Shown here: one piece after another, positions 1 to 8,795 of the stretch | Layout: each line of letters begins with the position of its first letter | Position numbering within the stretch: position 1 is the stretch's first letter | From: Nitriliruptorales bacterium | Lineage (GTDB): Bacteria; Actinomycetota; Nitriliruptoria; Euzebyales; JAHELV01 | Reading direction: 5' to 3' | NCBI GenBank assembly: GCA_024644015.1 | Contig: JAHELV010000002.1 | Coordinates: 11,040-51,060, forward strand | DNA: 40,021 nucleotides | Notes under the pieces: generated by a model | The model's input: only the letters and a program-made list of their open reading frames with translations | Databases searched by the model: none | What the model was told of the DNA's origin: nothing | Made by a program: the position numbers and the translations under genes

Positions 1-1878
1 CCCATTGGTGAGTACGCACTGTTGTCGGACTGCCGCTCGGCGGCGCTCGTCAGCCTTGACGGTGCGGTTGACTGGCTGTGCTTCCCACGCTTCGACAGCC
101 CGTCGGTCTTCGCCGGTCTTCTCGACGACGACGCCGGGCACTGGTCGCTGCGACCGGTCGGCGACGCGTCCGCCCAGCGGCGTTATCTGAACCAGACGAT
201 GGTGCTCGAGACGACATACCAGACGCCGACCGGTGCCGCCGTGGTGGTCGAGGCCTTGGCGGTCGGACGCAACGAGCGTGGCCACGACCTCGGCGCCAGA
301 TCGCCCGGCGTCCTTCTGCGACACGTGACCTGCACGCGGGGCCACGTGACCTTCGCGATCGAGTACGCCCCTCGTCCCGAGTACGGGCGGATCCATCCGT
401 TGCTGCGCCCGGTAGACGGTGGTGTGCTGGCACGTGGCGGGGCCGACGTGCTGCTGTTGTCGTCGCCTGTGAACCTGTCGTTGGAGAACTCCACCGCGTC
501 CGCGGAGCTGTCGCTGTCGGCGGGCCAGTCCCTCGGCTTCGCGCTGCACCATCGCAACAGCTGGGAGGAGCGACCGGTGGTCTGGGACGCCGAGCGCATC
601 GCCGATCAGCTGGACGACACGGTCTCGGGATGGCGCAGCTGGTCGGCGTTGCACCAGGCGTACGACGGTCCGTGGCGCGAGCTGGTCACGCACTCCGGTC
701 GTGTGCTCCAGGCATTGAAGTTCCAGCCGACCGGCGCGATCGTTGCTGCGCCCACGACGTCGCTGCCCGAGACGGTCGGCGGCTCCCGCAACTGGGACTA
801 CCGGTTCACGTGGATCCGCGACGCCAGCTTCACGCTCGAAGCGCTGTGGGTCGCGGCATGCCCCGACGAGGCACACGAGTTCTTCGCGTTCATGGCGGAT
901 GCGAGCGCCACGTCGCTGCAACGCGGCAGCGATCTGCAGATCATGTTCGGCGTTGGCGGTGAGCGGGACCTCACGGAGCGCACACTGCCGCACCTGAGCG
1001 GCTGGCGCGGCAGCGCGCCGGTGCGCGTGGGCAACGGCGCCTGGGATCAGCGGCAGCTCGACGTCTACGGTGAACTGCTGGGCGCAGCCCACCGCCTCGC
1101 GGACCAGCTCGACGACTTCGATGAGCCAACACGTGACTTCCTTGTCGCGGCGGTCGACACGGCGATGACCCGCTGGACCGAGACGGACCAGGGCATCTGG
1201 GAGATCCGCGGCGCGCCTCGGGACTTCCTGTACTCCAAGCTGATGTGCTGGGTCGCGCTGGACCGCGGCATCGCGCTCGCCGAGGCGCTCGGAGCGCAGG
1301 CACGCGTGCAGGCGTGGTCCGCGGCGCGTGACGAGATCAGGGTCGCGATCCTGGAACGCGGCTGGAGCGACGTCGCGCAGGCGTTCACCCAGTCATTCGG
1401 TTCCGACGAACTGGACGCGTCGAGCCTGATGGTGCCGATCGTGGGATTCCTGCCCGGGGACGATCGCCGGGTCCGCGCGACGGTCCACGCGATTGCCGAC
1501 CGACTGACCGACGACCAAGGGTTGGTCTATCGCTACCTGGCTCACGACGGTCTCGAGGGCGAGGAGGGGACGTTTCTGCTGTGCACGTTCTGGCTGGCGC
1601 AGGCGCAGGCGCTGATCGGCGAGACGGAGCGCGCGCGTGAGACGTTCGAGCGTGCGATCTCGTACGCCAACGACGTCGGTCTGTTGGCCGAGGAGGTCGA
1701 CCCGGCCAGCGGCGAGCTGATCGGCAACTATCCGCAGGCGTTCAGCCACATCGGGCTGGTCAATGCGGCCTGGGCGATCTCGCAGGTCGAACAGGCGGCC
1801 GCTGACGACGGCGAAGCACATCATGGTGACCACGAGGTCGATCTGCGCCTTCGACGCCCCGGTGACCAAGTCGACTGA
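1..1878 (+). CDS. Glycoside hydrolase family 15 protein (trehalase/glucoamylase type), 5'-truncated by window edge
   Basis: This inverting glucosidase of the (alpha/alpha)6-barrel GH15 family hydrolyses an alpha-glucoside, probably trehalose or a malto-oligosaccharide. Frame 1 is open from the first base and reads PIGEYALLSDC before the first possible start (TTG at 22). That matches the usual N-terminal GH15 motif, so the real start lies left of the window and 625 codons are visible. An N-terminal beta-sandwich comes first, then the barrel with NWDYRFTWIRDAS (Trp at visible codon 271), TDQGIWEIRG (Glu401, candidate general acid) and LAEEVDP (Glu564/565, candidate base) followed by GNYPQAFSHIGL. 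The assignment of catalytic residues follows family knowledge. The last 20 or so residues are charged and variable. It is probably cytosolic; no signal peptide can be judged because the start is missing. The family is certain, the substrate is not. Confidence 0.9.
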   Translation, partial: PIGEYALLSDCRSAALVSLDGAVDWLCFPRFDSPSVFAGLLDDDAGHWSLRPVGDASAQRRYLNQTMVLETTYQTPTGAAVVVEALAVGRNERGHDLGARSPGVLLRHVTCTRGHVTFAIEYAPRPEYGRIHPLLRPVDGGVLARGGADVLLLSSPVNLSLENSTASAELSLSAGQSLGFALHHRNSWEERPVVWDAERIADQLDDTVSGWRSWSALHQAYDGPWRELVTHSGRVLQALKFQPTGAIVAAPTTSLPETVGGSRNWDYRFTWIRDASFTLEALWVAACPDEAHEFFAFMADASATSLQRGSDLQIMFGVGGERDLTERTLPHLSGWRGSAPVRVGNGAWDQRQLDVYGELLGAAHRLADQLDDFDEPTRDFLVAAVDTAMTRWTETDQGIWEIRGAPRDFLYSKLMCWVALDRGIALAEALGAQARVQAWSAARDEIRVAILERGWSDVAQAFTQSFGSDELDASSLMVPIVGFLPGDDRRVRATVHAIADRLTDDQGLVYRYLAHDGLEGEEGTFLLCTFWLAQAQALIGETERARETFERAISYANDVGLLAEEVDPASGELIGNYPQAFSHIGLVNAAWAISQVEQAAADDGEAHHGDHEVDLRLRRPGDQVD

Positions 1879-1910
1879 CGGAGCCCAGCCACAGCGAGAG
1901 GTTGCACGAC

Positions 1911-2810
1911 GTGACCGCGCATTCGATACCGATCGGCGGCATCGACCTCGCGTCCACATTCGGAACGCTCGCGTCGCTCACCGGCGATCCCACCGTTCGT
2001 CTTCAACAGGGCCTCTTCGAGCGCGCCACCGTGACACCTGACGGGTCCGCAACGATTCCGGTGTCGTGGCACACCGACCAGCCCGACGCGCGGGTCGAGG
2101 CGCACGGCGACGGTGCCGACTGGTTGCTCGAGCGGGCGCCGCAACTGCTTGGATGCCGCGACGATGTCACGGGATTCGAGCCCACCACGCCGCCGCTGCG
2201 CGATCTGTGGCGACGACACTGTGGTGATCGCATCCCCAGAACCGGGACGCTCTGGCACGACCTCGCCTGGTTGATCGTGCAACAGCGTGTCAGTCGCGTG
2301 GACGCAGCCGAGCAGTGGCGGCGTCTCGTCAACGATCTCGGAGCGCCCGCTCCCGCTATCCCGTCGCTGATGGCCCCGCCCGAACCGACGACCGTCGCCC
2401 GGCTGGGCTACCACCACTTCCACCGCTACGGAATCGAGCGGCGACGAGCCGACAACCTGCTGCATGCCGCACGTGCTGCGGTCCGGTTCCAGACGCTCGT
2501 CGACGGCGACGTGGATGCGGTCATGCCTGCCCTGCGCTCCGTTCGAGGCATCGGCGCATGGACGGCAAGTTGCGTCGCCACGCAGACGTGGGGCGACCGT
2601 GACGCCGTGATCGTTGGCGATTCCGGCATCCCGTCGATCGTCGCATGGCTGCTCGCTCGGGAGCGACGGGCCGATGATCACCGTCTGCTCGAGCTGCTCG
2701 AGCAGTACCGACCGCATCGCTACCGCGTCATTCGCCTCGCATTCGCGAGCGGCATCAAACCACCCAGGCGCCACCATCGCGCACGGAGGATCGACATCCG
2801 GCAGCGTTGA
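1911..2810 (+). CDS. HhH-GPD DNA glycosylase (AlkA/3-methyladenine DNA glycosylase-like)
   Basis: A predicted base-excision-repair glycosylase that removes alkylated bases. The C-terminal half has the helix-hairpin-helix and Gly/Pro/Asp signature: SVRGIGAWTASCVA, then about 15 residues later VGDSGIPSIV, whose Asp (codon 237 from this start) sits where AlkA has its catalytic Asp. The middle helical part (DLAWLIVQQRVS) also matches the family. The N-terminal third is a poorly conserved AlkA_N-like segment. I chose GTG 1911 because GAGAGG lies about 8 nt upstream; the TTG at 1902 would touch that ribosome site. It starts 32 nt after the GH15 stop and may be co-transcribed with it, but no functional link is apparent. 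The basic C-terminus (RRHHRARR) may help DNA binding. Confidence 0.8.
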   Translation: MTAHSIPIGGIDLASTFGTLASLTGDPTVRLQQGLFERATVTPDGSATIPVSWHTDQPDARVEAHGDGADWLLERAPQLLGCRDDVTGFEPTTPPLRDLWRRHCGDRIPRTGTLWHDLAWLIVQQRVSRVDAAEQWRRLVNDLGAPAPAIPSLMAPPEPTTVARLGYHHFHRYGIERRRADNLLHAARAAVRFQTLVDGDVDAVMPALRSVRGIGAWTASCVATQTWGDRDAVIVGDSGIPSIVAWLLARERRADDHRLLELLEQYRPHRYRVIRLAFASGIKPPRRHHRARRIDIRQR

Positions 2811-2860
2811 CGTTTCACAGCGCCGGAACGACGCCGTGGGTCATGTCGGATTCCCGGCGG

Positions 2861-3289
2861 TCAAACGCTGTCTTCGGTTGCAGCTCGGAGGCGGACGGCG
2901 AGTGCGCGGAGCAGTTCGTGCGGCATGCCGGGGATGCGGTCGAGCACGGTGTCGAAGGCGCGCTTGCTGATGCTGAACACCGTCGTCGGCTCGCGGGCGG
3001 TCACCGTGGCCGTCCGAGGCCCTCCGTCGAGCAACGCGATCTCGCCGATGACCTCGCCGGGCCCGAGGTCCTTCAGATGACGGCCGTCCCTGGTCACCTC
3101 GACCTTGCCGTCAATGATGATCAGCAGCTCCTGGCCGAATCCCTCCTGGTCGATGAGGACTTGTCCGGCTGCTGTCTCGACCTCATCGACAAGCGGCGCA
3201 AGGCCCTCCAGCTGCGCCGTGGACAGATCTGCGAACAATGGGACGCGTCGCAACCAGGCGACCTTCTCCTCGCGTCTGCTACGTCGCAC
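2861..3289 (-). CDS. Cyclic nucleotide-binding domain protein (Crp-like, no HTH)
   Basis: A stand-alone cNMP-binding (Crp/Fnr-type) domain of about 142 residues. Visible motifs are PLFADLSTAQLEGLAPLVDE at the start, GKVEVTRDGRHLKDLGPGE, and the phosphate-binding cassette GEIALLDGGPRTATVTA, in which Glu and Arg are kept, so cAMP or a related ligand could bind. The protein stops soon after the C-helix (ELLRALAVRLRAA). There is no helix-turn-helix, so it is a sensor or partner module and not a Crp-type regulator. GTG 3289 is preferred over the upstream TTG 3304 because AGAGGA lies 6 nt before it. The gene converges on the DNA glycosylase and is divergent from csoR. The link to copper genes is only positional. 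Confidence 0.82.
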   Translation of the reverse strand: MRRSRREEKVAWLRRVPLFADLSTAQLEGLAPLVDEVETAAGQVLIDQEGFGQELLIIIDGKVEVTRDGRHLKDLGPGEVIGEIALLDGGPRTATVTAREPTTVFSISKRAFDTVLDRIPGMPHELLRALAVRLRAATEDSV

Positions 3290-3451
3290 GGTGCTTCCTC
3301 TCAACTCGGCGGCCGTGCTGTGGGATGTCTGCCAGCGAGACGATGAACACGACCGCCACGGCGGACCTCCTGGGCCTGGAGACGAAAGCCTATCCCACGG
3401 ATGGGATGTGCCCGCAGACCTCGCTGCTGCATGCGTAGGCCGACGTCACTG

Positions 3452-3475
3452 TGTACCCTACCCCCCATGGGTACA
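3452..3475 (+). promoter_or_regulatory. Putative CsoR operator covering the csoR -10 box and start codon
   Basis: TGTACCC-N10-GGGTACA is a perfect 7-bp inverted repeat. It resembles known CsoR sites, which pair ACCC and GGGT blocks around a GC-rich centre. TACCCT at 3454-3459 fits an actinobacterial -10 box (TANNNT) and ends 7 nt before the ATG at 3467. There is no Shine-Dalgarno sequence in the C-run between them. This suggests leaderless transcription with the operator lying on the -10 box and start point, so copper-free CsoR would shut off the whole csoR-copZ-copA operon. The repeat is seen directly; the protein that binds it is inferred. Confidence 0.65.
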
Positions 3476-3790
3476 GACACCGACAACGTGACGAACCAGG
3501 CGCCGGCGTATCGGTACGGTGAGCGCAAGGAGGACTACCGCGCACGGCTGCGCCGCATCGAAGGACAGGTGCGCGGGATCTCACGGATGGTCGAATCCGA
3601 CACCTACTGCATCGACGTCCTCACGCAGATCGCTGCGGCCAAACGCGCGCTCGAGAAGGTCGCGGTCGGCCTGCTCGACGATCATCTCCGCGGTTGTGTC
3701 ACCGACGCCGCACGCGACGACGACCCCCGGCGGGCCGATGAGATCATCGCCGAGGCCACCGCCGCGATCGAGCGCCTCGTCAGATCCTGA
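3467..3790 (+). CDS. csoR: CsoR-family copper-sensing transcriptional repressor
   Basis: A 107-residue all-helical CsoR/RcnR-family repressor that leaves its operator when Cu(I) binds. The three copper ligands of the family are present: Cys48 (SDTYCIDVL), His73 and Cys77 (LLDDHLRGC). The N-terminal DNA-contacting helix carries DYRARLRRIEGQVRGI. ATG 3467 is chosen because it lies 7 nt after a TACCCT -10-like box and gives the normal family length; ATG 3431 would add 12 unlikely residues. It is the first gene of a copper operon, 26 nt before copZ. The residue pattern fits a copper sensor better than a nickel (RcnR) or formaldehyde (FrmR) sensor, and the neighbours agree. Confidence 0.93.
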   Translation: MGTDTDNVTNQAPAYRYGERKEDYRARLRRIEGQVRGISRMVESDTYCIDVLTQIAAAKRALEKVAVGLLDDHLRGCVTDAARDDDPRRADEIIAEATAAIERLVRS

Positions 3791-3816
3791 CCGGCAGCCA
3801 CCGACAAGGAACGACA

Positions 3817-4029
3817 ATGACCACCGAAACCATCGCCGTGCCCGAGATCCACTGCGATCACTGCCGGACGTCGATCGAGGGCGCGCTCGCGCCACTCGAC
3901 GGCGTTGCCCGCGCCAGCGTCGACATCGACACCCGGCAGGTCACCGTCGACTACGACGAGGCGACCATCGACCGTGACGCGCTGATCGGAGCCATCGAGG
4001 ACCAGGGCTACGAGGTCCCCACCACCTGA
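3817..4029 (+). CDS. copZ: Copper chaperone CopZ-like HMA domain protein
   Basis: A 70-residue single heavy-metal-associated domain that carries Cu(I) in the cytosol to the CopA ATPase. The metal-binding loop is IHCDHC (Cys13, Cys16), where most relatives have Met in place of Ile. The rest follows the beta-alpha-beta-beta-alpha-beta fold: [24 protein letters not shown], then [10 protein letters not shown] ribosome site (AAGGAA) precedes the ATG. It sits between csoR and copA with gaps of 26 and 44 nt, in the usual order for Gram-positive copper operons. Confidence 0.92.
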   Translation: MTTETIAVPEIHCDHCRTSIEGALAPLDGVARASVDIDTRQVTVDYDEATIDRDALIGAIEDQGYEVPTT

Positions 4030-4073
4030 GCCGCCACGCGCCGACCATCGACCCGTCGCAGGGAGCAGCCTCC

Positions 4074-6308
4074 ATGACGACAGCCCCACCCACAGATCGG
4101 TCCGACACACCTGGGTCCGACGCCGCCGAGCGTTCCTTCGAGGTGCACGGCATGACGTGTGGCTCATGCGCCGCGCGGGTGCAGCGCATCCTCGGACGTC
4201 AGGAGGGCGTGGCCGACGCCGAGGTGAACTTCGCGACGGGCATGGCGTTGGTGCGCCTGGACGACGCCACCACCAGCGACGAGAACCTGGCCGCAGCGGT
4301 GGACCGGATCGGCTACCGGCTGGCGCCCGTCCGGGTCGACGAGCCTCGCACGTCACGTGCGGATGAGGAGCGTGCGGCCCAGCGGGCGTGGCTGCGCCGC
4401 ATCGCCGTCGCGTGGCCGATCGCAGCGGTGTTCCTGATCGGCATGGTGGCCGCGCCGCTGTCGGAGCGCGCGATGGCGGTCATGGAGTCCACCGCCGGGC
4501 GGGTGGCCGCGCTGGTGCTGGCGATCCCGGTGCAGTTCTGGGCCGGCTGGCCGTTCATCGCCGAGGCCGCTCGCAGGGCACGCTGGCGCACCGCGAACAT
4601 GGACACGTTGATCGCGCTGGGCACGCTGTCGGCGTTCGGGTTCTCAGTCGTTCAGCTGTTCGCGGGCGGACCGCTGTACTTCGAGAGCGCCGTGCTCATC
4701 ATCGCCTTCCTGGTCCTCGGCCGCTGGCTGGAGGCGCGGGCCAAGGGGCGGGCGGGGGCCGCGATCGAGGCGCTGCTGGAGCTCGGTGCCACGCAGGCGC
4801 GCCTGGTCGCCTCGGACGGGAACGAGCACCTGGTCCCGATCGAACGCGTTCGCGTGGGCGACGTCGTGCGGGTCCGTCCGGGCGAGAAGGTGCCGGTCGA
4901 CGGTGAGGTGATCGACGGCGCCAGCGCGGTCGACGAGTCGATGCTGACCGGCGAGAGCATGCCGGTCGACAAGACGCCCGGCACGGCTGTCAGCGGAGCG
5001 ACGATGAACGCGAGCGGCGTGCTGACGGTCCGCGCGACCGCCGTTGGCGCCGACAGCGCACTGGCTCGAATCGTGGCGATGGTCGAGCGGGCGCAGTCGG
5101 GCAAGGGTGCGGCGCAGCGGCTCGCAGATCGTGTCTCGGCGGTCTTCGTGCCCGCAGTGCTGGTGATCGCGCTCGTCACGTTCGGCGTGTGGTGGCTGGT
5201 GCTCGGCATGCCGGTCGGCGGCCTGACCGCCGCCGTCAGTGTGCTGATCATCGCCTGCCCATGCGCGCTGGGGCTGGCGACGCCGACCGCGGTGATGGTC
5301 GGCACCGGACGCGGTGCGGACCTGGGCATCCTCATCAAGGGCGTCGAGATCCTGGAGCGCACCCGCGACGTCGATGTCGTGGTGTTCGACAAGACCGGCA
5401 CGCTGACACGCGGCGAGATGGCGGTGACCGACATCGTGGCCGCTGGCGGCACCGACGAGCACGCGTTGCTGGCACGCGCGGCGACGGCGGAGGCCGACAG
5501 CGAGCACCCGATCGGCGCGGCGATCACCGCAGCCGCCCGCAGCCGCGGGATCGACGTCGGCCGGCCCACGGCGTTCACGGCGGTCGCCGGACACGGCGTA
5601 CGCGCCGACGTCGACGACGTCACCGTCTGGGTCGGCACGCGCAAGCTGGCTGCAGAGGCCGGGCTGGTGCTGCCCGAGGCGCTCGACGACGCCGCTGAGC
5701 GCTGCGAGCGGGACGGCAGAACGGCGGTCGTCACCGGCTGGGACGGCGAGGTCCGCGGTGTGGTGGCGGTCGCCGACACCGTCAAGGACGACGCGACGGC
5801 TGCGGTCGCGCGTCTGCACGCCATGGGCATCGAGACCGCGATGCTCACCGGAGACAACTACCGCACGGCCGCCGCCATCGCGGCACAGGTCGGCATCGAC
5901 CGGGTGCTCGCCGAGGTGCTGCCTGATGGCAAACAGGATGAGGTGGCCCGGCTCCAGGCCGACGGACGGACCGTGGCGATGGTCGGCGACGGCGTCAACG
6001 ATGCGCCCGCACTCGTGCAGGCCGACCTGGGCATCGCCATCGGCAGCGGTACCGACGTCGCGATCGAGTCCAGCGACCTGACGCTGTTGCGCGGCGATCT
6101 GGACGGTGTCGCCACGGCGATCGAGCTGTCGCGCGCGACCGAGCGCACGATCCGCCAGAACCTCGTGTGGGCGTTCGGCTACAACACCCTGGCAATTCCG
6201 GTCGCAGCATTCGGGTTGCTGTCACCGATCGTGGCGGGCGCCGCGATGGCGTTCTCGAGCGTGAGCGTGGTCACGAACTCGCTGCGGTTACGGCGGTTCG
6301 GCCGATGA
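4074..6308 (+). CDS. copA: Copper-translocating P1B-type ATPase CopA
   Basis: A 744-residue inner-membrane pump that exports Cu(I) using ATP. An N-terminal HMA domain has GMTCGSC (Cys29, Cys32). Eight membrane helices are expected. The ion-binding CPC motif is at 395-397 ([13 protein letters not shown]), the phosphorylated Asp is D439 in DKTGTLT, the P1B-specific His-Pro is SEHP at H478, and the hinge motif GDGVND is at 638-643. TGES and MLTGDN are also present. The last helices keep the Cu(I) signature ([10 protein letters not shown] and [16 protein letters not shown]). Length and motif order are normal for CopA with one HMA domain. GGGAG lies about 10 nt before the ATG. It is the last gene of the csoR-copZ-copA operon and presumably CsoR-controlled. 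Confidence 0.95.
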   Translation: MTTAPPTDRSDTPGSDAAERSFEVHGMTCGSCAARVQRILGRQEGVADAEVNFATGMALVRLDDATTSDENLAAAVDRIGYRLAPVRVDEPRTSRADEERAAQRAWLRRIAVAWPIAAVFLIGMVAAPLSERAMAVMESTAGRVAALVLAIPVQFWAGWPFIAEAARRARWRTANMDTLIALGTLSAFGFSVVQLFAGGPLYFESAVLIIAFLVLGRWLEARAKGRAGAAIEALLELGATQARLVASDGNEHLVPIERVRVGDVVRVRPGEKVPVDGEVIDGASAVDESMLTGESMPVDKTPGTAVSGATMNASGVLTVRATAVGADSALARIVAMVERAQSGKGAAQRLADRVSAVFVPAVLVIALVTFGVWWLVLGMPVGGLTAAVSVLIIACPCALGLATPTAVMVGTGRGADLGILIKGVEILERTRDVDVVVFDKTGTLTRGEMAVTDIVAAGGTDEHALLARAATAEADSEHPIGAAITAAARSRGIDVGRPTAFTAVAGHGVRADVDDVTVWVGTRKLAAEAGLVLPEALDDAAERCERDGRTAVVTGWDGEVRGVVAVADTVKDDATAAVARLHAMGIETAMLTGDNYRTAAAIAAQVGIDRVLAEVLPDGKQDEVARLQADGRTVAMVGDGVNDAPALVQADLGIAIGSGTDVAIESSDLTLLRGDLDGVATAIELSRATERTIRQNLVWAFGYNTLAIPVAAFGLLSPIVAGAAMAFSSVSVVTNSLRLRRFGR

Positions 6309-6315
6309 TGACCGG

Positions 6316-6585
6316 TTGCGGTGCCGTGCGCCCTCCGCCGGTCTAGCTACACGCCGTCATGTCGCCCGCCCACCAGTCTTGCTCTCAACGCTCGACCTGG
6401 GTACGTGCGACGCCGCGCTGGTTGCCGTCGCCACCGACCTTCCCGAGCTGCTCGTGGTTCACTGCGGCCATGGGCAGTGGGCAATGACCGCCGCGAGCCT
6501 GCTGCGCAACGCCGGCTACGGGGACGCAGCGACAACGACGGCAGATGCCGACCAGCTCGCGGCCGTGGCGGGAGGCGGGCGGTGA
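6316..6585 (+). pseudogene. Rhodanese-like C-terminal remnant (possible relic of an MBL-rhodanese gene)
   Basis: An 89-codon frame whose second half looks like the end of a rhodanese domain: LLVVHCGHGQWAMTAASLLRNAGYGD. From memory, actinobacterial metallo-beta-lactamase/rhodanese proteins often carry CGHGERAMTAASLL at this place. Here the Cys (Cys50) is kept but the loop Arg is Trp55. The first 40 residues look like non-coding sequence and no MBL domain is found upstream. I read it as a truncated, decaying gene, though a small rhodanese-like protein cannot be excluded. Its stop overlaps the MFS start in a GTGA, and a strong GGAGG lies inside its end, so translation through it may still feed the transporter gene. 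Confidence 0.5.
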
Positions 6586-7883
6586 TCCGTCCCGCCTTCG
6601 CCAAGGGGACCCCGCCACCCCGGTTGGGACTGCGTGCGAACCTCGCGCAGTTCTCCCTGCTGGTCGGCGTGAACGCACTGGTCGGCGGGATGCTGGGGCA
6701 GGAGCGCACGGTGCTGCCGCTGCTGGCCGACGAGACGTTCGGGCTGACCGGGGTCACCGTCACCCTGACCTTCATTCTGGCGTTCGGGCTGGTCAAGGCG
6801 GCCACCAACTTCGTCGCGGGCACCTTGTCGGACCGCTACGGCCGCAAACCCGTGCTCGTCGCCGGGTGGCTGGTCGGGCTGCCGGTCCCGTTGCTGATCA
6901 TGTGGGCCCCGACCTGGGGCTGGATCGTGGCCGCCAACGTCCTGCTGGGCGTCAACCAGGGGCTGACGTGGTCCACGACGGTGATCATGAAGATCGACCT
7001 GGCAGGGCCCGAACGCCGTGGGCTGGCGATGGGTCTCAACGAGGCCGCTGGATACGGCGCGGTCGCGCTCACGGCGCTCGCGACCGGGTGGATCGCCGCC
7101 TCGGCTGGGCTGCGCCCCGCACCGTTCTTCCTGGGGCTGGCCTACGCCGGCCTCGGGCTCGGCCTGTCGGTCCTGGCTGTGCGCGAGACCCGCGACCACG
7201 CCCGTTACGAGGCGGCCACCCACGACCCCCACGACGAGGACCTGCACGGCGGGCTCAGTGCGCGTGCGGTGTTCGCGCAGACCTCCTGGCGGCAGCCGTC
7301 GCTGTCGGCGGCGTCGCAGGCCGGGCTGGTCAACAACCTCAACGACGGCATGGCCTGGGGGCTGCTGCCGCTCTACTTCGCTGACGCCGGCTTGTCCGTG
7401 GGCCGCATCGGGATCCTGGCCGCGACCTACCCGGCCGTGTGGGGGCTCGGCCAGCTGGCCACGGGCGCATGGTCTGACCGGGTCGGCCGCAAACCGTTGA
7501 TCGTCGCCGGGATGTTCCTGCAGGCGGTCGCGATCGCTTGGATCGCGGTCGCCGGTGGGTTCGCCTGGTGGGCGGCCGCGGCGGTCGTGCTCGGCGCCGG
7601 GACGGCGCTGGTGTACCCGACGCTGCTCGCTGCGGTCGGTGACGTCGCGCACCCCACGTGGCGGGCGGCGGCAGTGGGGGTGTACCGGCTGTGGCGCGAC
7701 GCCGGGTTCGCCGTTGGCGCGCTGCTGACCGGAGTCATCGCTGACCTCGCCGGCGCAAGGGCGGCGATCTGGACCGTCGCCGTGATCACCGCCGCGTCCG
7801 GCGCCATCGTGGTCGTCCGGATGCGCGAAACGCATACGACCCCGTCGTCCCGCCGGCACTGGAAGTCACCCGACGAACCCTGA
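6582..7883 (+). CDS. Major facilitator superfamily transporter
   Basis: A 433-residue 12-helix MFS transporter. Both halves carry the motif-A loop between helices 2 and 3: GTLSDRYGRKPVLVAG in the first half and GAWSDRVGRKPLIVAG in the second. A hydrophilic central loop rich in His and Asp (EAATHDPHDEDLHGG) could touch metal ions. GTG 6582 is chosen because GGAGG (6571-6575) lies 6 nt before it and the codon overlaps the stop of the preceding rhodanese-like frame; the same frame is open upstream to 6321 but reads as low-complexity Arg-rich sequence. The substrate is unknown. Relatives encoded beside MBL-rhodanese proteins suggest sulfur compounds, and its place after copA suggests a metal or antiporter role; neither is shown. 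Confidence 0.85.
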   Translation: MIRPAFAKGTPPPRLGLRANLAQFSLLVGVNALVGGMLGQERTVLPLLADETFGLTGVTVTLTFILAFGLVKAATNFVAGTLSDRYGRKPVLVAGWLVGLPVPLLIMWAPTWGWIVAANVLLGVNQGLTWSTTVIMKIDLAGPERRGLAMGLNEAAGYGAVALTALATGWIAASAGLRPAPFFLGLAYAGLGLGLSVLAVRETRDHARYEAATHDPHDEDLHGGLSARAVFAQTSWRQPSLSAASQAGLVNNLNDGMAWGLLPLYFADAGLSVGRIGILAATYPAVWGLGQLATGAWSDRVGRKPLIVAGMFLQAVAIAWIAVAGGFAWWAAAAVVLGAGTALVYPTLLAAVGDVAHPTWRAAAVGVYRLWRDAGFAVGALLTGVIADLAGARAAIWTVAVITAASGAIVVVRMRETHTTPSSRRHWKSPDEP

Positions 7884-8036
7884 CGTCGTGCAGGCGCATT
7901 ATCCGGTGGTTGGACCCGGCTCCTCAGGGTTGCGATGCCGAATGGGGGGCTGTCCCGATGCCAGTCGATCGTGATCGTGGCTACGGTCAGTTCAGCTCCG
8001 CGTGACGTCGTTCGGTGGCGGTTGGAGGTTCGGGCC

Positions 8037-8768
8037 ATGCAACAGATCGTCGACGCGATCTTGGGTCTCGACGGCACCGCCGTGTACATGGTCATCGGTC
8101 TGCTCGCGTTCGGTGAGGCGGCGGCGTTCGTGGGACTGTTGCTGCCGGGTGAGATCGCGGTGCTGCTCGGCGGCGTGCTCGCGTCGCAGGGCAGGGTCTC
8201 GCTGCCGGTGATGCTCGTGGTGGCGGCGGTCGCCGCCGTCGCAGGCGACTCGGCCGGCTACGAGCTGGGCCGTCGCTGGGGACCGCGCCTGCTTGCGTCG
8301 ACAGCGGCCCGATCTCACAGTGGCGTGATTTGCGATGTGGTGGGTCACGTGCAGCGTCACGGCGGCGCCGTGGTGTTCCTCGGCCGGTGGACCAGCGTGC
8401 TGCGCGCGGTCGTCCCCGCCGCGGCCGGGATGAGTCGCATGCGCTACGGGCGCTTCCTGGCGTTCAATGTGCTCGGTGGTGTCGCCTGGGCGGCGGTCTT
8501 CACCGTCGCCGGGTACGCCGCAGGGGAGTCATACGCGACGATCGAGGCCGCGACCGGCCGGGGCGCGTGGATCGTGACGGTCGTCTTGGTGGCGTGGATG
8601 GCCGTCCGGCTCGTGCTCGTTCGACGAGATGGTCGAAATCGGCGCGACGCCGGAGCGGGTATTGTCAGACCGCAGGCCCCCACATACGAGGATGACGGTC
8701 GGCGCCGCTCGTGTTCGGGCATCCGCCGCCTGCCATGTCCGAGTGCTTGTGCTGGTCGGCGTCGGTAG
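8037..8768 (+). CDS. DedA-family (VTT domain) membrane protein
   Basis: A 243-residue integral membrane protein of the DedA/SNARE-associated family, whose members act as lipid-carrier flippases or in membrane homeostasis. Typical elements are GLLLPGEIAVLLGG (re-entrant loop), GDSAGYELGRRWG, and the conserved FLGRWTSVLRAVVPAAAG, in which Arg and Pro are diagnostic. A membrane helix closes the domain and a basic, Cys-containing tail of about 45 residues follows. ATG 8037 has GGAGG 8 nt upstream (8024-8028); the open frame further upstream lacks family sequence. The SDR gene starts 27 nt downstream, so the two may be co-transcribed. Confidence 0.88.
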   Translation: MQQIVDAILGLDGTAVYMVIGLLAFGEAAAFVGLLLPGEIAVLLGGVLASQGRVSLPVMLVVAAVAAVAGDSAGYELGRRWGPRLLASTAARSHSGVICDVVGHVQRHGGAVVFLGRWTSVLRAVVPAAAGMSRMRYGRFLAFNVLGGVAWAAVFTVAGYAAGESYATIEAATGRGAWIVTVVLVAWMAVRLVLVRRDGRNRRDAGAGIVRPQAPTYEDDGRRRSCSGIRRLPCPSACAGRRR

Positions 8769-8795
8769 GACGATCGTGTCAGGAAGGAACGCGTC

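Noticed and set aside
2861-3289. Idea that the cNMP-binding protein regulates the copper operon
   Set aside because: It has no DNA-binding domain and CsoR with its own operator explains copper control.
4644-5857. Minus-strand frames of about 400 codons opposite copA
   Set aside because: They are shadows of copA, rich in Arg, His and Ser, and without motifs.
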